Notes: generated by a model not told the origin, from the letters alone. A stretch of 64,000 bases of DNA from an uncultured Eubacteriales bacterium (GCA_900551325.1 URVM01000009.1:62001-126000); one strand, 5' to 3'; shown: positions 45,296 to 54,402, counted from the first letter of the stretch. Numbers and translations: made by a program.

Positions 45296-46582
45296 CTAAC
45301 TTCTTCGCGATTGATCTCTCACCTTATCTGCGTTGTATTTATTGCTTCGTTTTTGTTTTACATCTCTCCTACGTTGTGCTAATGGTTGTTTTGAAATCAG
45401 TTCATTTTGCTTAGGCTTCTTATTTCCCTGCTGCTTAGCTGCTTTTTCAGTTTTTTCAAGAATAACCATTGGCCACATAGATTGTATCTGTGGAATACGC
45501 TTATTCATATGTTTTTCTATATCTTTCAAGTTCTCTACATCATCTATATTGCAGAAGCTGAGTGCAACACCATCCTTGCCTGCTCTTCCTGTTCTACCAA
45601 TTCTATGAATATATGTTTCTGGCACCTCTGGAAGATCATAGTTAAATACGTGTGATAGCTCTGCTATATCAATGCCTCTTGCTGCAATATCTGTTGCAAC
45701 AAGCACGTTCACCTTACCTTCTTTAAAACTATTTAAGGCAACTTGTCTTGTATTTTGTCCTTTACCACCGTGGATAGCTAGTGCTCTAATCCCCTCTTTG
45801 GCAAGACTCTTCACAACCTTATCTGCACCATGCTTTGTATTCGTAAAGACAATGGCATTCTTAATCTTCGTTTTCTTAAGGAGTGATGCTAATAAAAAGA
45901 TTTTATTCCCCTTATCTACAAAATAAACACCTTGGTTTATTTTATCAATGGTATGCGTAACAGGTGCTACTTTTACTGTTGCTGGATTTTTTAACATATT
46001 AAAAGCTAGCTTTTCAATCTCTTTTGGCATCGTTGCACTAAAGAGAAGTGTCTGGCGTTTGGATGGCAACTGCTTTATTATCTTTTTAATATCTTGTATA
46101 AATCCCATATCCAGCATACGATCTGCCTCATCCAAAACAAATATTTCAATGGCACTTAATTTAATATGTCCTTGATTTACTAAATCATTTAATCTTCCTG
46201 GTGTGGCTACTAGAATATCAATCCCCTTGCGTAACATATCCACTTGAGGCCTTTGCCCAACGCCACCAAATATCACTCCCGTACGGATGGCAGTGTACTT
46301 ACTATATTTTTCAATCTGCTCATTGATTTGAATGGCCAATTCTCTTGTTGGAGTCAAAATAAGTGCACGTATGCTCCTACTCTTAGACTTCGCCAGGTTT
46401 TGCAAAATAGGTAGTGCAAATGCTGCTGTTTTTCCCGTTCCTGTTTGTGCACATCCTAATAGATCACGTCCGCCCAACAAAAGTGGAATCGTTTGCTCCT
46501 GAATTGGAGATGGCTTTTCAAATCCAGCTTCTGTTACTGCTTTTAAAATAGGTTTGATTAATTTCATTTCATTAAAACTCAT
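45296..46582 (-). CDS. DEAD-box RNA helicase (RhlE-like)
   Basis: ATP-dependent RNA helicase, 428 residues. Motifs in order: Q motif (GFEKPSPIQEQ), I AQTGTGKT (about 41-48), Ia PTRELA, II DEAD (about 151), III SAT, IV region VFTNTKHGADKV, V ATDIAARGID and VI HRIGRTGRAG. A basic C-terminal tail (about 375-428, KQQGNKKPKQN, QRRRDVKQKRSNK) probably binds RNA. The compact core with basic tail fits RhlE/CshB-like cold-shock or ribosome assembly helicases. It is monocistronic. Confidence 0.95.
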   Translation of the reverse strand: MSFNEMKLIKPILKAVTEAGFEKPSPIQEQTIPLLLGGRDLLGCAQTGTGKTAAFALPILQNLAKSKSRSIRALILTPTRELAIQINEQIEKYSKYTAIRTGVIFGGVGQRPQVDMLRKGIDILVATPGRLNDLVNQGHIKLSAIEIFVLDEADRMLDMGFIQDIKKIIKQLPSKRQTLLFSATMPKEIEKLAFNMLKNPATVKVAPVTHTIDKINQGVYFVDKGNKIFLLASLLKKTKIKNAIVFTNTKHGADKVVKSLAKEGIRALAIHGGKGQNTRQVALNSFKEGKVNVLVATDIAARGIDIAELSHVFNYDLPEVPETYIHRIGRTGRAGKDGVALSFCNIDDVENLKDIEKHMNKRIPQIQSMWPMVILEKTEKAAKQQGNKKPKQNELISKQPLAQRRRDVKQKRSNKYNADKVRDQSRRS

Positions 46583-46982
46583 TTATATTTACTTCCATTC
46601 TCTTTTTAAAAAATCTAGTATCTCTTATGATTCTAGATTTCAAGTTTATTTAGTTAAACTACTAGTATAACATACTATTGGTCTATTTCTTACTTTTATT
46701 TTTAAATTTTCTAATTCCCTCTTCTACTAAAGTGTCTCCTGGTTCCATATGCCACTATAGGTCAATAAGCACGGTACGCTAGTGAAAGTGAAACTTTTAA
46801 TTGCTATGCGTTGTATTTGTCCGATGTTTTTCAGTATAAAGCTCATTAATATTAATTGGATAAAAATAAGCCTACCTCCTTACTGCTCTCATCTTTAATG
46901 ATAAAAAGTGTTTCTAAAAGTGCACTACTACATGATGATCTTTTCCATAGATCATCTCATATTATTTATCATTCCTGTTCCA
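46583..46982. other. Intergenic region, partly decayed sequence
   Basis: No intact gene is seen. It contains the helicase promoter region and, towards 46982, degenerate sequence continuing from the EIIB remnant. AAGGAGG near 46874-46880 (minus strand) looks like a ribosome binding site left without its gene. Confidence 0.45.
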
Positions 46983-47139
46983 AAAGTTCCGTGTCCACTG
47001 ACAATTTCTCTATTGAGAAAAAACGTATCCCTAATCCTGCAGAATCTGCAGCCATTTTCATTAGTTCTTGAGCTATTCCATTGTTAGCAACATCATCATC
47101 TGCTACAACTACTAAGTTTGCGTCATATGTAGTTGCCCA
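46983..47139 (-). pseudogene. Remnant of PTS EIIB, mannose/GAG family
   Basis: The minus strand encodes about 50 codons reading QWATTYDANLVVVADDD and then VANNGIAQELMKMAADSAG, LGIRFFSIEK, before a stop. This matches the core of sorbose/mannose-family EIIB proteins such as AgaV (NLVLVANDEVAEDPVQQNLM). The first 15 or so residues with the active-site His and the last 90 or so residues are missing. The broken 5' side lies about 14 bp from repeat-family hairpin copy 2. The location beside a PL8 lyase gene suggests a former glycosaminoglycan-PTS cluster. Confidence 0.72.
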
Positions 47140-47152
47140 TTGTTATGCAAAA

Positions 47153-47201
47153 AAGAACCTACTTACAGCTATACCCTTTGGTATGTTCATAAGTAGGTTC
47201 T
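47153..47201 (-). repeat. Dispersed hairpin family, copy 2 (terminator of PL8 gene)
   Basis: Outer stem AGAACCTACTTA / TAAGTAGGTTCT, inner stem ATACC / GGTAT. It lies 56 bp past the PL8 stop on the minus strand. Confidence 0.88.
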
Positions 47202-47256
47202 CATTCTTATAAAACTTTATGTGAAGTAGACGTTACTGTCATAGCTTAAATTGTGT

Positions 47257-50200
47257 CTAAGCTTTCCCTGGCACCTTATTAGATACTCGCTTTAATCTAA
47301 CTTCTACTTTACATGCTTCATGACATGTTATCCCAAGCAAAGTACTTTGTTCCTTTATTTCTATAACTTCACATGCTTTGCAATATGCTTTTAGTTCCCA
47401 TTGACCTATTATTTCTAAATTTAACTTATGAACTTTTCCTTCATTTGCTTTCCATTCTAAACCATAAGGGCTTACTTCTTTTTGTATACCTTGATCATCA
47501 TACTGTGTTCTATCTACGCCTTCATAATATCTCAAATCAGGATCACAAACACTTAGTATCAGTTCGTCTTTTTCTTCTTTTGTAAGTACTAATGCCGGTG
47601 TATCAATTGCTTTGATATATGCTTTATTAATACATTCATTGGCTTCATAAAGCGCATACCCTATAGTATTGGTTTGATGATCTTTCAAGATATGGGCATA
47701 TTTATCTTTTTGGATTACTGTATAAATCCCATCTTTATCTTTATCAATCATTTGCTTGATAGATTGCATTTCTTCTTTACAAGTATCTACAACGATCATA
47801 TATTCATAATGTCCCTCACTAGGGCTGTACCCATGTTCAATGACTGCTTTTGCGAAATTCCCTTGTGTTGGTAACCCTGTGTTTTGTGCTCTTGATTGTT
47901 GTGTCTGACTTGTCAGTGTTATTTTGCAATCTCCTTTTACCACATAGCCATTCTGTTTATTATCAATTATGTACGTTGTTTCATTTAACGCCATAGTCTC
48001 CTCATAGTTAAGCCCTTTAATTGCTTTAATTCCAAGTAAGATTATAGATTCTTCTTCTCCACCTAAATGATTTTGAAATAAGGTTGTACGTGTTGGATAC
48101 TTAGTATTTTCATTTTCTATATTCGTTCCAAGGCAAATGATTCTATTATCAAACATAAATACAGACTTTCTCGCTCGATGCGTACCATTATACTTTGGAT
48201 GCTCATGTAACTTCATTGCAAAAACACCATTTTTACCTTCTATGTTGACACTTCCACAATAGGTTTCATCTGATAGAAGCATCTCTTCTACACCACCTAC
48301 AGGATCAACTTGTATAATATGTGATTTAAGTTCGTCCACTGGCAAATGAATGGTTGTTGTTCCAGGCCAACTATTAAAGTCCCATCCTTCTTGAACATAC
48401 CCACTTTCTTTATTATTAATAGGATTGCCTTTGGCTAAAATCTGTATATGTCCATGGGAAATATACCTACCATACAAATTAGCCTGCGCATAACTTTCAT
48501 TTGCCCATAAATAACGACTAAATCCCTTGACACCTACTAACCACTCTGATCTTCTATGGAGTGCTAATGCACCATAATTGATTGACCAGTTCCCTATTGG
48601 CGCTTGTTCTTCTTTGATACCCTTAGCTAATAATTGCTGTGCTAGACTGTCTACCTTTTGATCGACTAAACGCATGTACGCACTAGCTACTTCCTCATCT
48701 ATTTCATTCTTACCATCTGGGCTACCTGCTAATGCCATATATTTGAAAGGTACAATAGATAATGATTGGGTCCCTGTTGGGTGTCTACCAGATATACTCA
48801 GTAAATACTCCTTAAGATTACTATAAAGTCTAAATTGTAATACGGCATATTTTATGATCTGATGTTGCTCTTTAGGTAGCCTAAATACTGTACCACTTAA
48901 CAAATAGATCATAAATGTTACACCTTCTAGGCCTTCTTTTGCATAAGCAGGATATAAATGAGTATGATGATAACCTGTTCCATCTTTTTTAAAAGGTCCA
49001 CTTATTCCAGGTTTATGAGAACAGGCAAAAGTTAACCATTTTTTAAATTGGTACATTAAAGCCTCGCATTTTAAGTTATCTAAAAGTAAAATACTTACTA
49101 ACATTCCCTCTAGCTCAGTATTTAAAACGTCCATATTCACACCGTTGGCCTCTAGCGCTTCATAAAAGATACGTCCTAATCCACAAAACCATGCCATATC
49201 TTGTTGCACTTGTTCTAGTAAATTTTCTTCTTGAAATACCTGTCTCATCATATAAAGGGAAGGATAGTAATAATCTCTTAAACTATATCCGAAATGGTGA
49301 ACTGTTCCTACACTACTACCTGCTGCAACACCTTGATCATAGAGATGTTTATACATATCTAAAAACATTTGTTTTGCTAGATTTTTTTCATCTTCACCTA
49401 TTGTATCTCTATAATAAATAGCTAGATCATACATTGTTTTTGTATAATCTTTTAGGCTAATGCTATCCATAGTATCAAGATCGGGGTGTTTATCATAGTC
49501 TTTAAAAATAATAAGTGCTGGATCAAAGTCAATACTTCTTCCTACTATACTTCCTTCGCTCTTACAGATCTTATAACTTCTATAAGTATCAATAATCTTT
49601 TCAAAGGTAACTTGACTTTTTAAATTTTTAAGATGTGCCTCATATCTTTGTTTGATTTTATCTAAATCTTCCACGCTATCTTTTGGATACTTTAGAGCTT
49701 GATTTTTAGATAATGCTCTATCATAAGTGTACAATGACATCCAATGGCTGTTTGCACCCCTATCTGCTGAATGGTTTACAAAAGGTACTTGTGGTGTTTT
49801 TGTATGATGTCTACCATCTAAAGGCGTTGATAAAATCATCAGCCCAATATAAATATCCTTTCCTGCTAATGTATCAGATGCTTCTACAGTCAGTTGATTC
49901 ATTTGTTCATTTGGCTCACCCATCATATCTCTATCAAACATCACCCATGCTGAACGCCATCCTGAAAAGTTCATATTTAATGTAAAGTAGCAATTTTCTA
50001 TACCATCTGTTTTAAAAACACATCTTATTTGTGTATCCTGAACGACCTCATTATAAAGATAAATAACAAAAGATTCCCTACTAAGGTCGATCCCACTCCC
50101 TTTAAATCTCTCGTATCCTATTGGTATGTTAAAATCTATTTGCGTTTTACCTTTTATCGACCACTTAAGGGATGTAGGCATAAATTTAATATGCTTATTA

Positions 50201-50286
50201 CTTAGTGTAAGCGTAGAATTTTCATCAGTTGCTATAAAATCCTGAATAGTATCTTTAAAAAACAAAAGATTGCTTTTATGTTTCAT
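47257..50286 (-). CDS. Polysaccharide lyase family 8 (chondroitin ABC lyase-like), leaderless
   Basis: About 1009 residues from the ATG at 50286, which has GGGGAG upstream; the frame is open six codons further. An N-terminal beta-sandwich (about 10-190; NFSGWRSAWVMFDRDM, as in the Lyase_N domain of chondroitin ABC lyase) is followed by the helical toroid (200-560) with HHFGYSLRDYYYPS, DGTGYHHTHLYPAYAKEGLE and SISGRHPTGTQ, which hold the presumed catalytic Asn/His-Tyr-Arg set. Beta-sandwich domains occupy 600-1009. The family cleaves uronic-acid glycosaminoglycans by beta-elimination. No signal peptide is visible, so it would act inside the cell on imported oligosaccharides. Specificity is uncertain. 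Confidence 0.85.
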   Translation of the reverse strand: MKHKSNLLFFKDTIQDFIATDENSTLTLSNKHIKFMPTSLKWSIKGKTQIDFNIPIGYERFKGSGIDLSRESFVIYLYNEVVQDTQIRCVFKTDGIENCYFTLNMNFSGWRSAWVMFDRDMMGEPNEQMNQLTVEASDTLAGKDIYIGLMILSTPLDGRHHTKTPQVPFVNHSADRGANSHWMSLYTYDRALSKNQALKYPKDSVEDLDKIKQRYEAHLKNLKSQVTFEKIIDTYRSYKICKSEGSIVGRSIDFDPALIIFKDYDKHPDLDTMDSISLKDYTKTMYDLAIYYRDTIGEDEKNLAKQMFLDMYKHLYDQGVAAGSSVGTVHHFGYSLRDYYYPSLYMMRQVFQEENLLEQVQQDMAWFCGLGRIFYEALEANGVNMDVLNTELEGMLVSILLLDNLKCEALMYQFKKWLTFACSHKPGISGPFKKDGTGYHHTHLYPAYAKEGLEGVTFMIYLLSGTVFRLPKEQHQIIKYAVLQFRLYSNLKEYLLSISGRHPTGTQSLSIVPFKYMALAGSPDGKNEIDEEVASAYMRLVDQKVDSLAQQLLAKGIKEEQAPIGNWSINYGALALHRRSEWLVGVKGFSRYLWANESYAQANLYGRYISHGHIQILAKGNPINNKESGYVQEGWDFNSWPGTTTIHLPVDELKSHIIQVDPVGGVEEMLLSDETYCGSVNIEGKNGVFAMKLHEHPKYNGTHRARKSVFMFDNRIICLGTNIENENTKYPTRTTLFQNHLGGEEESIILLGIKAIKGLNYEETMALNETTYIIDNKQNGYVVKGDCKITLTSQTQQSRAQNTGLPTQGNFAKAVIEHGYSPSEGHYEYMIVVDTCKEEMQSIKQMIDKDKDGIYTVIQKDKYAHILKDHQTNTIGYALYEANECINKAYIKAIDTPALVLTKEEKDELILSVCDPDLRYYEGVDRTQYDDQGIQKEVSPYGLEWKANEGKVHKLNLEIIGQWELKAYCKACEVIEIKEQSTLLGITCHEACKVEVRLKRVSNKVPGKA

Positions 50287-50513
50287 ATAATCTCCCCTCT
50301 TCATTTGAAGATGTATATTATTTTATTATTTTATTATTTTATTATTTATATCACTTTTATATAAGAACTTAAATATTCATTTTCTATGATTGTACACTTC
50401 TTTTAAGCTTAGTCTTTCTTCGCCTAATCTGTAAGTGCATCTTTAATGGGTACTAGGCACGTTAGTGGAAGGCTCACTTCTTCTTGCTACTATTATCTCT
50501 ACCATAAAGTAAA
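50287..50513. other. Promoter region of PL8 and spacer to repeat copy 3
   Basis: An AT-rich stretch with an ATTATTTT tandem run at about 50320-50347 just upstream of the lyase gene. No gene is visible. The remainder leads to the hairpin at 50514. Confidence 0.45.
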
Positions 50514-50565
50514 AAGAACCTACTTATCTCACATACTTTTTGGTATGTTTAATAAATAGGTTCTT
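50514..50565 (-). repeat. Dispersed hairpin family, copy 3 (terminator of adenosine deaminase gene)
   Basis: Outer stem AAGAACCTACTTA / TAAATAGGTTCTT with one changed base, inner stem ATAC / GTAT; 58 bp past the add stop. Confidence 0.85.
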
Positions 50566-50623
50566 ATTTTGTAAATCTCACTTTTTCAACAGTGGTGTCC
50601 TTCAAAGCAAATATTTTAACTAT

Positions 50624-51643
50624 CTAATATTTTTTGAAATTAGATACAAATTCATCCACTTGATCTATGTATTTTTGTTTTTCTTCCTCGCTTAACCAAG
50701 CAATGTCAAATGAGTTTTTTGCAAGGGTAATAACGTCATCCATAGTTAGTTCATAAGCAGTAGCTAGTGCAAACATATCATCTGAAATATAGCTTTGGAA
50801 ATATGCTGGATCATCAGAATTAATAGTAACCTTTGCACCTTTTTTAAGTAACTCTTTAATTTCTTTACCTTTCATATCTGAAGTTACAAATCCATTAGAC
50901 ACAGGACAACAAGTTAAACCTATTTTATTATCAATAATATACTCTACTAAGGTTTCATCCTCAACAATATTTGTACCATGGTCAATACGATCTACACCAA
51001 TAACATGTAAAGCATCGCGAATATGTTCAATAGAATCAATTTGATCAATATCACAGTGCATTGTAATGTGGAAGCCATCTTTTTTTGCTAAGCTGAATAC
51101 GTGTTCGAACTTTAAAGGCGGATTATTGCGTTCATCTGAGTCTAATCCTATACCCAGTACTTTATCCCTATAAGGAAGCATCATTTGATAATGCTCTAAC
51201 GCAGATTCCTCACTCATATCACGCAAAAAGCACATAATAAGTTTTGACTGAATGCCTAATTCTTTTGCATCTTGGGTTGCTTTATAATACCCCTCTATAA
51301 TTTCTTCAAATGAAATACCTCTTATGGTATGGGCTTGTGGATCAAAAAATAGTTCAGCGTATAAAACATTATGTTCCCTTGCTTTTTTCAAGTAGGCCAT
51401 AGCAAGTTTATAAAAGTCATCTCTTGTTTGAAGTACATTCATTGCAGGATAATACACTGATAAAAATGAAGTTAAATCATTAAACTGATAACTTCTTTTT
51501 ACTTCTTCTGTAGTAGATTGGTCAATACTAATATTATTTTTCTTAGAGAGTTCTAATTTCAAATCGGGTTCTAATGTCCCTTCTAAATGTAAATGTAACT
51601 CTGCTTTTGGAATACCATATATAAACTCTTTACTTACTGTCAT
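50624..51643 (-). CDS. add: Adenosine deaminase
   Basis: Cytoplasmic purine salvage enzyme converting adenosine to inosine (EC 3.5.4.4), 339 residues from the ATG at 51643 (GGAGG about 9 nt upstream). Motifs: PKAELHLHLEGTLEPDL (zinc His pair), YAELFFDP, HITMHCDID (zinc His), VDRIDHGTNIVED (His/Glu region) and TINSDDPAYF (zinc Asp). All are intact. The upstream region has two inverted CGAA(C/T) boxes with the spacing known for PurR operators, so purine control is likely. Ended by a repeat-family hairpin. Confidence 0.94.
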   Translation of the reverse strand: MTVSKEFIYGIPKAELHLHLEGTLEPDLKLELSKKNNISIDQSTTEEVKRSYQFNDLTSFLSVYYPAMNVLQTRDDFYKLAMAYLKKAREHNVLYAELFFDPQAHTIRGISFEEIIEGYYKATQDAKELGIQSKLIMCFLRDMSEESALEHYQMMLPYRDKVLGIGLDSDERNNPPLKFEHVFSLAKKDGFHITMHCDIDQIDSIEHIRDALHVIGVDRIDHGTNIVEDETLVEYIIDNKIGLTCCPVSNGFVTSDMKGKEIKELLKKGAKVTINSDDPAYFQSYISDDMFALATAYELTMDDVITLAKNSFDIAWLSEEEKQKYIDQVDEFVSNFKKY

Positions 51644-51781
51644 TATATTTTCCTCCAATAATCAAATGAATGTTTTGGAACATCCGTTATATTAAATTTA
51701 AAGAATATTTCATTCATCAATAAACTATTTCAATTTATTTTATAACATTATTATACATCTATTTAAAAATTAATCAATAGT

Positions 51782-51825
51782 ATTTCCGAATATTATTAAA
51801 TATTTTTTACATAATGTTCGATTTT
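51782..51825. promoter_or_regulatory. Candidate PurR (PurBox pair) operator upstream of add
   Basis: ATTTCCGAATATT (51782-51794) and AATGTTCGATTTT (51813-51825) are inverted copies of the PurBox AWWWCCGAACWWT, each with one mismatch. The CGAAT and GTTCG cores are 24 nt apart, the arrangement recalled for the Bacillus pur operon. Located about 140-185 bp upstream of the add start. Confidence 0.6.
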
Positions 51826-51891
51826 TATATTACTTTTGTCGGATTGTCCTATGCTACTTCTTACTTATTTTTAGAAGTATGCCATAATACA

Positions 51892-51942
51892 AAAAACCTA
51901 CTTATCTCTTATACCTTTCAGTATATTAAATAAGTAGGTTCT
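51892..51942 (-). repeat. Dispersed hairpin family, copy 4 (terminator of DUF551 gene)
   Basis: Outer stem AACCTACTTA / TAAGTAGGTT, inner stem ATAC / GTAT; 31 bp past the stop of the DUF551 gene. Confidence 0.85.
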
Positions 51943-51973
51943 CATCATTCATAACGACATCTTAAATTATAAA

Positions 51974-52315
51974 CTATTTATTTTCTTGTGATGGTCCAAC
52001 TAAAGGTTGCCAATGTGTAATGATATCAGCATGTTTACGATATGCTACATCACCGTTTTGATCAGGTTCTACCATGTAAAACCCATCTTCTCCAGCAATG
52101 ATTTTTTCACCATCAAACATAGTCTTTAACAACCTTTCTTCTGGCGAGTTCCCTTCTCTACATATCTTAGTACTTATAACTGTTCCCTTTGTGTAATATC
52201 CAAGTACATTAAACTCATCCTTGTCATATCCCTCGTCAAAGTAATAGGTTAGTACCTTTTGCCCATTTTCTGGTGTAGCATCTTTTAATTTTATCCATCC
52301 TTTATGCATCTTCAT
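51974..52315 (-). CDS. DUF551-like protein
   Basis: A 113-residue soluble protein. GWIKLKDATPENGQKVLTYY near the start and HADIITHWQPLVGPSQ at the end are the two signature segments of DUF551, a family frequent in phages and prophages but also found alone. The middle is longer than usual. Function is unknown. GAGGAG and GGGGG upstream support an ATG at 52315, with 52309 as an alternative. It is monocistronic, with a repeat-family terminator. Confidence 0.75.
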   Translation of the reverse strand: MKMHKGWIKLKDATPENGQKVLTYYFDEGYDKDEFNVLGYYTKGTVISTKICREGNSPEERLLKTMFDGEKIIAGEDGFYMVEPDQNGDVAYRKHADIITHWQPLVGPSQENK

Positions 52316-52506
52316 TTCCCCCTTCTCCTCACACAATGATCTCTTTTGTTGGCAGCTTTTAAATTTCTTCTTAGGCTGTTATCCATTTCTTATATCTTCT
52401 ATAATATCACACTTAAGGTGACAAAAAGAACAACTTTCATTCTTCTTGTTGTTTACTCATGTGGTCATGTTAGGTTTCTCTGTAATTATATTATTATATG
52501 CCATTT

Positions 52507-52728
52507 CTATAAATTCATATTATCTAACACTTCTTTCAACTTATTCATTTCATCCTGACTAAGTGTAACTCCCTTCCCCATCTTAGCATGTTCTGGCGCC
52601 CATTCACGTATATCGTACTTAGGTTCTCTATCATTCCAAGAAATGAGATTAAGCTCTTTTTGCCATCCTTTTGAACCTTCTGCTAGGACTGCTATATGTT
52701 TTACTATTTCGTATTTAATCTCTGCCAT
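52507..52728 (-). CDS. YdbC/PC4-like single-stranded DNA-binding protein
   Basis: A 73-residue protein matching the YdbC family, bacterial homologues of the transcription coactivator PC4: EIVKHIAVLAEGSKGWQKEL, LNLISWNDREPKYDIREW and KMGKGVTLSQDEMNKLKEVL. The family forms dimers with a curved beta-sheet that binds single-stranded nucleic acid. AGGAGG precedes the ATG. Physiological role not established. Confidence 0.88.
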   Translation of the reverse strand: MAEIKYEIVKHIAVLAEGSKGWQKELNLISWNDREPKYDIREWAPEHAKMGKGVTLSQDEMNKLKEVLDNMNL

Positions 52729-52801
52729 TGTGTATCCTCCTGACTTACCTGTTTTTACTTTAGTATAACTTACTCAGGTGTTGTTTAAAAGTCTTAAATA
52801 A

Positions 52802-52851
52802 AAGAACCTACTTACACCCATACCTTTTGATATGTTTAATAAGTAGGTTCT
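52802..52851 (-). repeat. Dispersed hairpin family, copy 5
   Basis: Outer stem AAGAACCTACTTA / TAAGTAGGTTCT, inner stem ATACC / GATAT. It lies 47 bp past the stop of a short gene remnant (52898-52990), as if it once terminated that gene. Confidence 0.88.
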
Positions 52852-52897
52852 CACTTGTAAAACTTTACCGTCATATACAGTGATCAGTTGTATACGA

Positions 52898-52990
52898 CTT
52901 ACCTCTTAATTAGCTCATCCTCAGCAAGATTTACTGCGCGAGCCTCTTTAGTATGAATGCTTTGGACTTGCTAAACTAAATCTATGCCGT
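52898..52990 (-). pseudogene. C-terminal gene remnant
   Basis: The minus strand reads GIDLV, a stop, then QVQSIHTKEARAVNLAEDEL and IKR before TAA. The charged helical character and position directly before a terminator hairpin suggest the end of a decayed gene. It is too short to identify. Confidence 0.35.
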
Positions 52991-53025
52991 TGCTTATAAA
53001 TCTATAATTAAACCTTCTATTTCTT

Positions 53026-53622
53026 TTACTTTAGCTTTTTCCCATTCACTTTGTATCCATAAATGGAAATAATATAATTCACTATATTGTAAACTCTAAA
53101 TGGATTTTCTACCTCAAACTCTTTAACTTCTGAATCTCTTTCCATTTTAACCTGTACTACAGTTCTATGTTTATTCTCTATAAATTGAACCATCCCTATA
53201 CGCATTGATTTAATACCTTTATCACTTATTAATTCAATTATACAACTATCTTCTTCACCCTCTACAGAATTCAATCTCATATAATCTGGTAAGTTATTAT
53301 CAATTAAAATCATAACTTGGTTTTTACCTTCACTTACAATATCTCTATTTATCTGTGCTAACTCTTTTTTCTTACCCTCTAACATTTGTCCTGCTGCTTT
53401 ATAGCGTTTCTTAACATCTGTCCCTATATGTTCTAAATTCTTTAGCCTATTTTGGATGTGGCTTAATTCCTTTTGTATCATTTTAATATCTTCGAAGCTA
53501 CTTTCTGTACGTTCTACTTCTTTTTTAAAATTATTTAGTTCATTCTTTGTTTCCATAAGTATATTATTTATTTCGTTTTTCAATATTTCCTCTTTTGCTA
53601 AATAACTTAACTGTTTATTCAT
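53026..53622 (-). CDS. Coiled-coil protein of unknown function
   Basis: About 198 residues from the ATG at 53622 (GGAGGG upstream). Residues 15-110 are a long heptad-rich coiled coil (NNILMETKNELNNFKKEVER, ELSHIQNRLKNLEHIGTDVK). Residues 115-198 form a small beta-rich domain (SCIIELISDKGIKSMRIGMV, HRTVVQVKMERDSEVKEFEV). No family is recognised. The architecture suggests an oligomeric scaffold with a sensing or binding head. It opens the accessory island. Confidence 0.7.
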   Translation of the reverse strand: MNKQLSYLAKEEILKNEINNILMETKNELNNFKKEVERTESSFEDIKMIQKELSHIQNRLKNLEHIGTDVKKRYKAAGQMLEGKKKELAQINRDIVSEGKNQVMILIDNNLPDYMRLNSVEGEEDSCIIELISDKGIKSMRIGMVQFIENKHRTVVQVKMERDSEVKEFEVENPFRVYNIVNYIISIYGYKVNGKKLK

Positions 53623-53815
53623 AACATATCCCTCCATCTACTTGTACTTTATTCCTTAGATGGATTGTCCTATGCCTTTATTCTTTATAATTTTTACAAA
53701 ACCATTATATATAATCAAAATTCATCTTTAAAATATGAATATACTGATGTAGCTAGAATACTATTTATAACTTCTGCATACTACCGCTGACTACAACAAA
53801 TATAAAAAAAGAGAC

Positions 53816-54388
53816 TTACTTAGCCTCTTCACTTGTACCTTTTTCAATTAGCTCATCTTCTTGTAAAATCTTAATAAACTGTAACAATTCTTCTTTTTCA
53901 TAGTCTTTTTCTAACTTCATAAATCCAAATTGTGTATAGAAATCAACAAGATAAGGAACATCTTTACATTCGAGTGTTACAATTCTTCCACCTAGTCGAT
54001 TTTGTCCATCTAAAAGGGTATTTAAACAGTACTCCATTAATTCAAATCCCGTAATATAATGTTTGTATAAATCATTTTTACCAAACTGTCCAATGAGTAT
54101 AGCTGGAAACTCCGTAATCTTTTCTCCTTTTATCTTGGCATTAAATCCATCAAAATCTTTAATCTTACGATTAGATAGACTATCAGGTATTCTTAACACC
54201 TGTAATGCCAAGGTAAAATAAGCTAGTACCTTGAATTCTTCACTATCCTCATCAAAAACAAGAAAGGTTCTACTCTTGCCTAACTTTTCAAACAATATGG
54301 CTTTTTCTTTTAAAAAGCTTTCTATATCGGGATCTTTTTTACACATAAAAATAGAAATAAGTTCTCGGGCCATTTGCTCGTCACTCAT
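53816..54388 (-). CDS. GNAT-like protein, candidate toxin of a two-gene unit
   Basis: About 190 residues from the ATG at 54388. After a helical N-terminus (EQMARELISIFMCKKDPDIE) comes a GNAT-like core: RTFLVFDEDSEEFKVLAYFT, FPAILIGQFGKNDLYKHYI, a GxE helix and RIVTLECKDVPYLVDFYTQF with the closing GFMKL. No Shine-Dalgarno precedes the ATG or the TTG at 54397. The frame is open upstream to an ATT at 54427 that has GAGGTG 7 nt before it and would overlap the small upstream gene by 25 nt. GNAT proteins behind a small gene are typical of TacT/AtaT-type toxins that acetylate aminoacyl-tRNA. That function is inferred. Confidence 0.65.
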   Translation of the reverse strand: MSDEQMARELISIFMCKKDPDIESFLKEKAILFEKLGKSRTFLVFDEDSEEFKVLAYFTLALQVLRIPDSLSNRKIKDFDGFNAKIKGEKITEFPAILIGQFGKNDLYKHYITGFELMEYCLNTLLDGQNRLGGRIVTLECKDVPYLVDFYTQFGFMKLEKDYEKEELLQFIKILQEDELIEKGTSEEAK

Positions 54389-54402
54389 TTCTATCAATTT
54401 TT

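Noticed and set aside
46856..47071. 71-codon plus-strand frame
   Set aside because: Opposite strand carries the recognisable EIIB remnant; no ribosome binding site.
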